A stretch of DNA of 64,000 nt from Styela clava (taxonomy: Eukaryota; Chordata; Ascidiacea; Stolidobranchia; Styelidae). The position numbers were made by a program, and so were the translations under genes. Location of the stretch: the NCBI RefSeq assembly GCF_964204865.1, contig NC_135263.1:3970501-4034500 (forward strand). The letters run 5' to 3'. The stretch's first letter is position 1, and each line of letters opens with the position of its first letter. The notes under the pieces are model-generated. The model saw only the letters and a list, made by a program, of their open reading frames with translations, ran no database searches and had not been told where the DNA came from. This document shows positions 57,407-64,000 of this stretch, piece after piece.

Positions 57407-57932
57407 TCTGTGAGAGTGATTGCAACGAAAAAGAATTACAAAAATATGATGTTATAATAGGAGTGATATCATTATATGAAAATGTGACTTCATAATATCA
57501 TTTAAAAGGTACGAAAAGGTCAGGAACAGATAGTTTCAAAAGTGTGTCAGCAAACGCAAATATAGGGAGCACTTCACATGAATCTAAGTTTTTGGAAAAG
57601 TGAGATTGACTAAAGAACAATCCTAGTAGTATATATAGGAATATTTTAAATAGTTTTCAAATTTCTGCGTCACAGTCTTGACGTCATCGAAAACTTACAA
57701 AGACCCCATTTCAAACACTTGGAATTGAAAATATCATATATAACACGAATTTTATTGCACATAATTTCATTTCACCTATATACAGAGGAATTCTACACAT
57801 AGAAACATTTTTCTGAAATTTAGTGCCCGTGACTTCGTTATGGGCAAATCTTCATCATGATGTAGAACGAGGCTCGCCAATGTACTATTGACTACTATAT
57901 TCAAAAATATCATGTAAATTAATCATAATTTG

Positions 57933-60900
57933 TAGGCTTGCACGTAATTTACGGATTTACGGAATTACGTAATTATTTGGAGTTACGGAAGGGAAGTTAC
58001 GGATTACGTAAAGTCGTAATTATTGCATTGAAACGAGCTTTCTTCAAAGCAGTCAATTTCGTCGATTGCGAAAAATGAAAGCTCAACAAGTAGAAGAAGT
58101 TAGAGTTCCGGTATTCGCAGCCGTTTTTCTCTCTCTTGTTACGTAGGTGAACGCATGACGCGTTGCCATTTACTAACCTATTATCAACTTATCTGGCGTG
58201 GCCAATGTAAATTATTAACGTAGTTAATGGGGGAAGAACTGAGTAGGGCCGTTTGACGCCAACACACCTGGTTTTAACTTCTCCCGCAACTTAACCATAG
58301 ATAAGGGATAGAATTGCGTTGAGACCGATTGACGCCAACACACCTGGTTTCAATTTCTCTCGCATCTTATCTAGCATGGCCATGGCCAATGTACATAATA
58401 ACCGTAGATAGGGGGAAGAATTGTGTTAAGACCGATGGACGCTAACACGTCCGGTTTCAACTTCTTCGGGTGAAATGACTAATGAACGCAGGAGATCAAT
58501 CTTTCAAACATGGTCTATCAAACATTTGTATCCATTTTACTTTTATTTATTATTTACTTGTTCCAGTTTTCCGTTACTTATGGCAGTGGTCGGCAACCTT
58601 TTTTAAGTGACGGTCCGGTTTAGCCTGGTCAAAATTTTGATGGACCACCTTTATATAAACGAACTATGCTTATGTAGTGAATTCAAACGCGTTAGAAAAT
58701 TTATGCTGACAATATACACAAAAACGAAGGTGATGATATTTATTGCGAGATCGGCATTTGTGCTATTGTTTCCAATCCGGAGATTGTATGAAACATCGAT
58801 ATTTACCATCTTTTTCGAACCGCGGAACACTTTTTAGATTATGAATTTTTCGCGGAACAAATGAAAATTTCTAAATTTCGTGGAAACTATCAAATTAAGC
58901 AATAATCACTGTCAGGTTTTGCGTAGGAATGAAATTACAATTAGACCAATGACTCAAGTTGTAAAAAGACGTAACAAATTCATTACTCCAGAGAACAAAA
59001 GTACACTGAAGTACCAATGAGATTAAACCAAATATTTAAAACTGGCTGTTCGAAGCCATTAATATCAATGCAATTTTAATATGGTATATGAACTTGTTTA
59101 AATGAGCACGCATCGTTTATCTTGGTCTGAATTTAGGAAAGGCAAACACGTAGTTCTCCTTCAATGGTCGGTCGTCTTTCTGGCGTCAAAAATCCTACTT
59201 GTACTTCTACTATTGAATGAATTTATTGCTTCTTTAAGGGTATTCTACGAGTCGGGTTTTAAATTTTCCCAGCTTTAAGCAACTTTTATAATTTACATTA
59301 CGAAAACGAGTCAATGTTCCCGAACATGATTAAAAATGGGGTTTGAGCGATAATTAAATTTAAATTGTTACGTTTCCGTTTACATTTAGCTGTTTAGTTA
59401 TTGTTTCAACTTCGTGCAGATATTTATCACAAGAAACAAAATCTCCTTGAAAACTGTGACATAAAATATGCCAAAATATAAAAAAGAATTTGAAGACAAC
59501 AACACGGAACACCAGCTTTCAGTCGTGGGGTTTGTAGATATTCGATTGTATATATGTTATCAGGGCCTTGTCTGTTTTTAGGTCACCTTTCTGCGGACCG
59601 GTAGTAATCTTTCTGCGGACCGGTGATGGGCCGCGGCCCGGTGGTTGCCGACCATTGGCTTATGGTATATATGTTCCGTTTCTATTTTATTCTATGTTAT
59701 AGTCACGCGTTTGAATAGAGAGAATTCCCCACCCAGTGTGGATTAGCAATGCTTAACCATTCTTTATTGTTAATATCAACATTTGATATATGAACATGAA
59801 ATATCATATTGTTTTTGGCTGTTTCATTTCAGATATCCATAACCTTTCAACACGACGATCTTGTGAAATTTAACGAAGAGCTTTCGCGACGAATTGGAAC
59901 CAAATAAGCGAAAAGAGCGATTGATCACTCGCGCCATTACCTCGCCATGATAATTAATGTCACGCTTATCAAATAGCAATATGACGACAAAAGAGAGATT
60001 GCGTAATGAACCAAAACGACGGATTCCTCGCGGACCGTTGAAAATTTAACTGCTATCATATATAATCAAATATGAGCCTGTGTGTTTATTCTGTGCGAGA
60101 TCCATTTTCTATTACAAAATCTTGATGTTCTGTTAACGGTTTTATCGTTATATATCAGTCCGGATCGCCGACTTGAGTTAGCAAATAAATGTTGTGAGTG
60201 TAAAATAAATGTCACAAAATGCATTGTTTTGCGATATAACGTTGTATTTTCGGAGAGGGCATGTCATATAAGTTCGGTATTTAAATTAAACGCAAATAAA
60301 TAATATTTGATCTAAATTTATCGCAAATAATGTTATAAACATTCAGTCCGCGAAATGATTGAATGTAAAATGAAGCATGGTAATTGGAATATCGTCAATA
60401 AGTCGACATCAATGATTATTATTATAAAAATGCTAACAAGGCAGTAATGTCGGATAATGCAGAAAACGCTGCAAAAACAAGTCTTCGTCGCGAGGAAATC
60501 GCAAGTGTAATCAAATGAGAGAATACGCTCGTCGTTGGTTAATAAATTAGAAACCCGTAATTTTTATTCAGTACTAAGGTGGTTTTAAAAAACTATCGTT
60601 TCCATAAATATCCGTATACCAGTGTGATCGCATAAAAATGGGACGGTTAATTTGCGAAGGTGATAAAGAAAAACCAAAGCTAACACAAAAGATAAAAATC
60701 AGAATAAAATTAATTTGAATTCACTCCTTGATAGTTGTCTTTAACATCTGCCGCCGGCGTGTATTACTGCCAAGAATAGGAAAACCCAACTTCAATGTCC
60801 CATTCGGAAAAAAAGTGGATTCAATGGGATGTTACGATAGGTTTAAATGCGTGGAAAAATATCGCAATTACGGGGTCATTACGTAATTGATTTTGCCGTA

Positions 60901-60938
60901 ATTACGGAATTGATTTTTGTCAATTACGTGCAAGCCTA
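57933..60938. mobile_element. 3 kb hAT-like element carrying a nested element
   Basis: Ends are taggcttgcacgtaattta and gtcaattacgtgcaagccta, with several acgtaatta / taattacgg repeats just inside both ends. The flanks ataatttg (57925-57932) and ttaatttg (60939-60946) agree at 7 of 8. It is interrupted by the element at 58584-59657. A block at ~58190-58470 is repeated two to three times (gaccgattgacgccaacaca, cctggtttcaa). No intact transposase frame; one exon-like segment is at 59833-59907. Confidence 0.85.
58584..59657. mobile_element. nested hAT-like element, 1,074 bp
   Basis: Ends are cagtggtcggcaacctttttt-type on the left and ggtggttgccgaccattg on the right. Subterminal ggtccggtt and gcggaccggt blocks are inverted. 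The flanks acttatgg (58576-58583) and gcttatgg (59658-59665) agree at 7 of 8. It contains a short frame beginning MPKYKKEFE at ~59469, possibly a transposase start remnant, but nothing like a whole enzyme. Confidence 0.87.
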
Positions 60939-60946
60939 TTAATTTG

Positions 60947-61278
60947 GCCTTCAATCAGTAATGAATAATAAAACAATGACTATGAATATTTATTAAATTT
61001 CAGATAACACGGATTACAATCCTATTGTCATCATTTATATATATATGGCACCAAAGTCTTAAGTGATTAGAGCCTCTACAGGCCACGATGAAGAGCCATG
61101 TTAAGGAGCGAAGCTATTGAACGCGCATGGGGAGAATTGTCCGGGTCAAATTTGAAAACTATATAACTAAAAAATTGTTGGCGCAGTTGAACGAAGAAAT
61201 ACGATTTGTTATTAAAATAATTCAATGCAACAATTTTTACAACTATTATTACTGAGCACTCCTCCCAATCTATTACGT
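60947..61278. other. 3' flank of KMO
   Basis: On minus, AATAAA at 60994-60989 is a candidate polyadenylation signal for KMO, ~285 bases after its stop. Nothing else is recognised. Confidence 0.35.
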
Positions 61279-63631
61279 TCACCACAAATGTTTCGCTTTT
61301 TCGATCACCCTATCCAAAGTCAGATTACTCAAATCGAAAGATTTCCAGTCTGTTTTATAAGCGGCAAATGCTATAGCTGTCAGCATTAGTCCACCTGCAA
61401 TTATTATTCCATTATCGACAATTTTATCTTGAACTTTTGCTCTCTTCAGAGCTTGGTCGTATGGAATCCTTGTGAAAGTTACCATTGAATATCTCGGGAT
61501 AAAACTAGACGGGAAAAGAAAGTTTAAAAATCCATCGACCTTTTTCCGTAGCAAGAACCAGGGTGTGGCAACATGGGACCTCATTTCCATATAATTGTAA
61601 AGAGAAAGATCTGCAATCGCGTGTGCAGCCTTGACGCGAACTTCAGAAAACTTAGGTACAATTTGCTCAAAATCGCAGCCGAATTTGTCAACCAGTCCAT
61701 CAAATATTAATGCATCCTCGAGTCCGGCGTTCAATCCTTGACCGTAAAAAGGTACGACTGCATGTGCAGCGTCTCCCAGCAGTAGGGCTGTTTTTCCGTG
61801 GTGGAAAGGGGAGCATTTTACCGTCACCAATGGCAACGGTGGTAATTCAAAAAATGACGTACGTAACAAAGAGTCGCCAATCAATGGAACAACGTCATTA
61901 AAATTTACATTGAAGAAATCGATGACGTCATTTCCGGTTACGATTTTCTCGTATTTTGAAAATGGCATGAATAACGTACAAGTGAACGATTTATCCAAGT
62001 TTGGGAGGGCAATTAACATGTACTCGTGCCTGGGCCAGATATGTAAGTGATTTGGTGGCATGGCGTATTCTCCGTCAGCTGTGGGGGGAATGCACAACTC
62101 CTTGTATCCATGTTCAATGTAAAATTGACTAAAGTCCATTCGTCCTTTAAGCATTTGTCTTCGAACTGCCGAATAAGCACCATCACATCCAATGAGAACG
62201 TCTCCAGTTTTCGTAATTTCGCTACCCGCCTTTTGAAAAGTGGCGGACGGGATTCGGGTGTCACAATTCACCAATTTATGCTCGAAATATAAATTCACGT
62301 TTTCGCTTTTTTCCGCCACGCTGAGTAGCTGTCTGTTAAGTTCTAGTCTGTCTGTTGAGAGTAAATATTGTCCTTTCTTTCCGTAAGGAATCGTGTAGGA
62401 TCCTTTGTCAGTATGAATGTATCTGAAATGGAATGACATATGTTTTTAGTTTGACCCTGAGTATTTCCCGACTAAAAGTCAGATAGTTCAATTGGTTAGC
62501 AGTGGTTCCCAGCCGTTTTCGTCAATTTCGCACCTTCGTCCATTTTGTAACTTTTTATTTCTCCTTCACTATGCGTGAAAAATACTTCGTTGTTCAATTT
62601 TCAATGGATCCTTATCTAGTGTTATGCGCAAGTCGCACCCCCGCTTTTGAGTACTCTCGAAGTGTGTGTACCAGGTTAGGGTTAGGCCATAATTTTATTC
62701 CGATTTTTCTTATTTTAGTTCTATTACGAGTTCGGGACTGTCTGTGTAAGCCAAGTGAATATACCCCCTGTCCATAGATTTCCGTCCCTCTGCACAACTT
62801 GATGTAAAATAAGCGAACGAAATTAGTTGCCTCCATATTGGTACACATACTTCTGGAGTGCCCGCTTTTTTCAAGTTCGAGGGCGCTACCGAAGTGTGTG
62901 CACCAAGATGCCGCACAACCTGATCCCTAACCTGGTACACATACTATGTTCAGGTTGTGCGCCATCTTGGTTCATATATTTTCGGAGCTCTAGTTCGAGT
63001 AGTTTATAATGAATAAGTATTATCGTAACGCAAAAAACTACAATCTGTTTATAAATTACCTTGAATGCATTGGTATCCCAATGCTTCGTATTCTTTCCTC
63101 AATTCCGCCATGTTTCAGCGCAGACAACCCTCGCACTGATAAAGCCAAGTTGATACTTCGCCCTGTTGAAGAGAAATCTTAGTTATCTTGCGAAATGCAC
63201 ACATATACATTGAATGAAATGATTTTGGACACAAAACGGACTCATAGATCGTTTTGCTCGATCGTTATTGTGGATTTTTGAAAGAATTCTTCCCTCATAT
63301 TTCGCTCCAAACTGTGCTATTTCATCACTTGACGGACACACATTCATACGAAGGTGTACGCTTTCACTTGATACAGTAGAATTCCGTAGACATTTTGGGG
63401 GCAATATTGATAATTTTACGTATTATGTGCGACTGATAAACAAAATAGTAATTCAAATTTTTAGCGCGAAAACAGGGAAATTAACTTACCTGAAACATTC
63501 TCTGCAGACCGTATATCTGACCTTGCTTCGTAAAGGTCAACATGGAATCCTCGACGTCCCAAGAAAACAGCTGTTAACGTTCCAACCGGACCTCCCCCCA
63601 CTACAATACATTTGCCCTTGTGTTCTGCCAT
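61279..63631 (-). CDS. KMO: kynurenine 3-monooxygenase, 3 exons
   Basis: KMO hydroxylates L-kynurenine to 3-hydroxykynurenine with NADPH and O2 in the tryptophan catabolic pathway, on the mitochondrial outer membrane. Exons on minus: 63631-63490, 63162-63060 and 62422-61279; GT-AG junctions with matching phases give 462 residues (human ~486). Exon 1 carries the FAD motif V-V-GGGPVG and [11 protein letters not shown]. Exon 2 encodes [11 protein letters not shown] and ends GIPMHSR. Exon 3 has [12 protein letters not shown], the [10 protein letters not shown] motif, the block [15 protein letters not shown] then [11 protein letters not shown], and [20 protein letters not shown] with the second FAD-contact GD. 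A hydrophobic helix near the C-terminus ([18 protein letters not shown]) is the expected membrane anchor. Intron 2 contains one family A and one family B MITE. The last exon holds over 80% of the protein, so introns known in vertebrates have no counterpart here. Confidence 0.95.
62656..62859 (+). repeat. MITE family A copy, near full length
   Basis: Starts cgaagtgtgtgtaccaggtt and ends attggtacacatacttctgg, with the typical interior (ctattacgagttcgggactg, tctgtgtaagccaagtgaat, cctgtccatag, caacttgatgtaaaataagc). It lies in KMO intron 2. Confidence 0.82.
62888..62987. repeat. MITE family B palindrome
   Basis: Arms ccgaagtgtgtgcaccaaga and its worn complement ending ttttcggag, with centre gatccctaacctggtacaca. 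It lies ~30 bases from the family A copy, in KMO intron 2. Confidence 0.75.
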
Positions 63632-63768
63632 GGTATTAGGCTACAGTTAACTGTATTTAGATGAAAAAATGAAGTCATAGTCAGGTTATAATATAACATC
63701 CAATGAAGAAAATTGCAACGAAATAAAACGTAGTTTTAATGAGAAAGGGAGGACCGCGAAGGGCGGAC

Positions 63769-63870
63769 CTCAAGAAGTATGTGCACCAAGATGGCGCACA
63801 ACCTGAAAATAGTATGTGTACCCGGTTAGGGTTCAAGTTGTGCGACATCTCGGTGCACATACTTCGGGAG
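63769..63870. repeat. MITE family B palindrome in KMO promoter region
   Basis: Arms ctcaagaagtatgtgcacca and ggtgcacatacttcgggag, about 100 bases overall, with centre tatgtgtacccggttagggt. It begins ~140 bases upstream of the KMO start codon. Confidence 0.8.
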
Positions 63871-64000
63871 AGCCCGAGGGGCCAGTCTCGGTTATCGAGC
63901 AGGGATCATCACAGGTTTATCGCGTCTGCCTTCACACTGAAATGCAAGTTTTTTTTTAATCTTTTTTAACTGTGTTTGTACAATGTGTACATTCGGCATG

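Noticed and set aside
58584..60938. Active hAT transposase gene
   Set aside because: No frame longer than about 75 codons and no RNase-H-like or dimerisation motif is visible in either nested element.
62656..62700. Telomere-like ggttagggtt
   Set aside because: It is part of the MITE family A end sequence (accaggttagggttaggcc) repeated in the window, not a tandem telomeric array.

Overview
The window is eukaryotic nuclear DNA: AT-rich, with spliced genes (GT-AG introns), long intergenic stretches and very many short non-autonomous transposons. The gene set (kynurenine 3-monooxygenase, the GPI-transamidase subunit PIGU, peroxisomal 2-hydroxyacid oxidases, a tandem Death-domain/NACHT receptor) points to an invertebrate deuterostome. 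An ascidian-type tunicate is my best guess from the Death-NACHT architecture. That is an inference; nothing in the sequence names the species.

Layout. 0-1.2 kb: first coding exon of an EF-hand protein (minus strand) whose other exons lie off the left edge. 1.2-19 kb: no intact gene; hAT-like and other inverted-repeat elements, SINE copies, a LINE 3' end and a decayed SNRPG (Sm-G) copy. 19-38 kb: a roughly mirror-image block of hydroxyacid oxidase (-), Death-Death-NACHT gene (-), stand-alone Death-Death gene (+), broken Death-domain copy (+), hydroxyacid oxidase (+). 38.6-49.4 kb: complete PIGU gene on plus, 13 exons deduced, with the start codon apparently split by an intron and nested transposons in the introns. 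51.9-53.0 kb: a third intronless hydroxyacid oxidase (-). 53-61 kb: transposon-dominated, including a ~1.1 kb hAT-like element inside a ~3 kb one. 61.3-63.6 kb: complete three-exon KMO gene (-).

Biology. The three oxidases are single-exon paralogues that differ at catalytic and FMN-contact positions and at the C-terminal peroxisomal signal, so they have probably diverged in substrate or location. The NACHT gene has tandem Death domains followed by a NACHT ATPase core; the next gene encodes only the tandem Death domains, as an adaptor or decoy would. The Death and NACHT parts of the receptor lie in different frames with no credible intron between them, so either the assembly has an indel or this allele is broken. 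KMO and PIGU are ordinary housekeeping or metabolic genes and look intact.

All coordinates, splice sites and alignments were worked out by eye, with family sequences recalled from general knowledge; no search was run.
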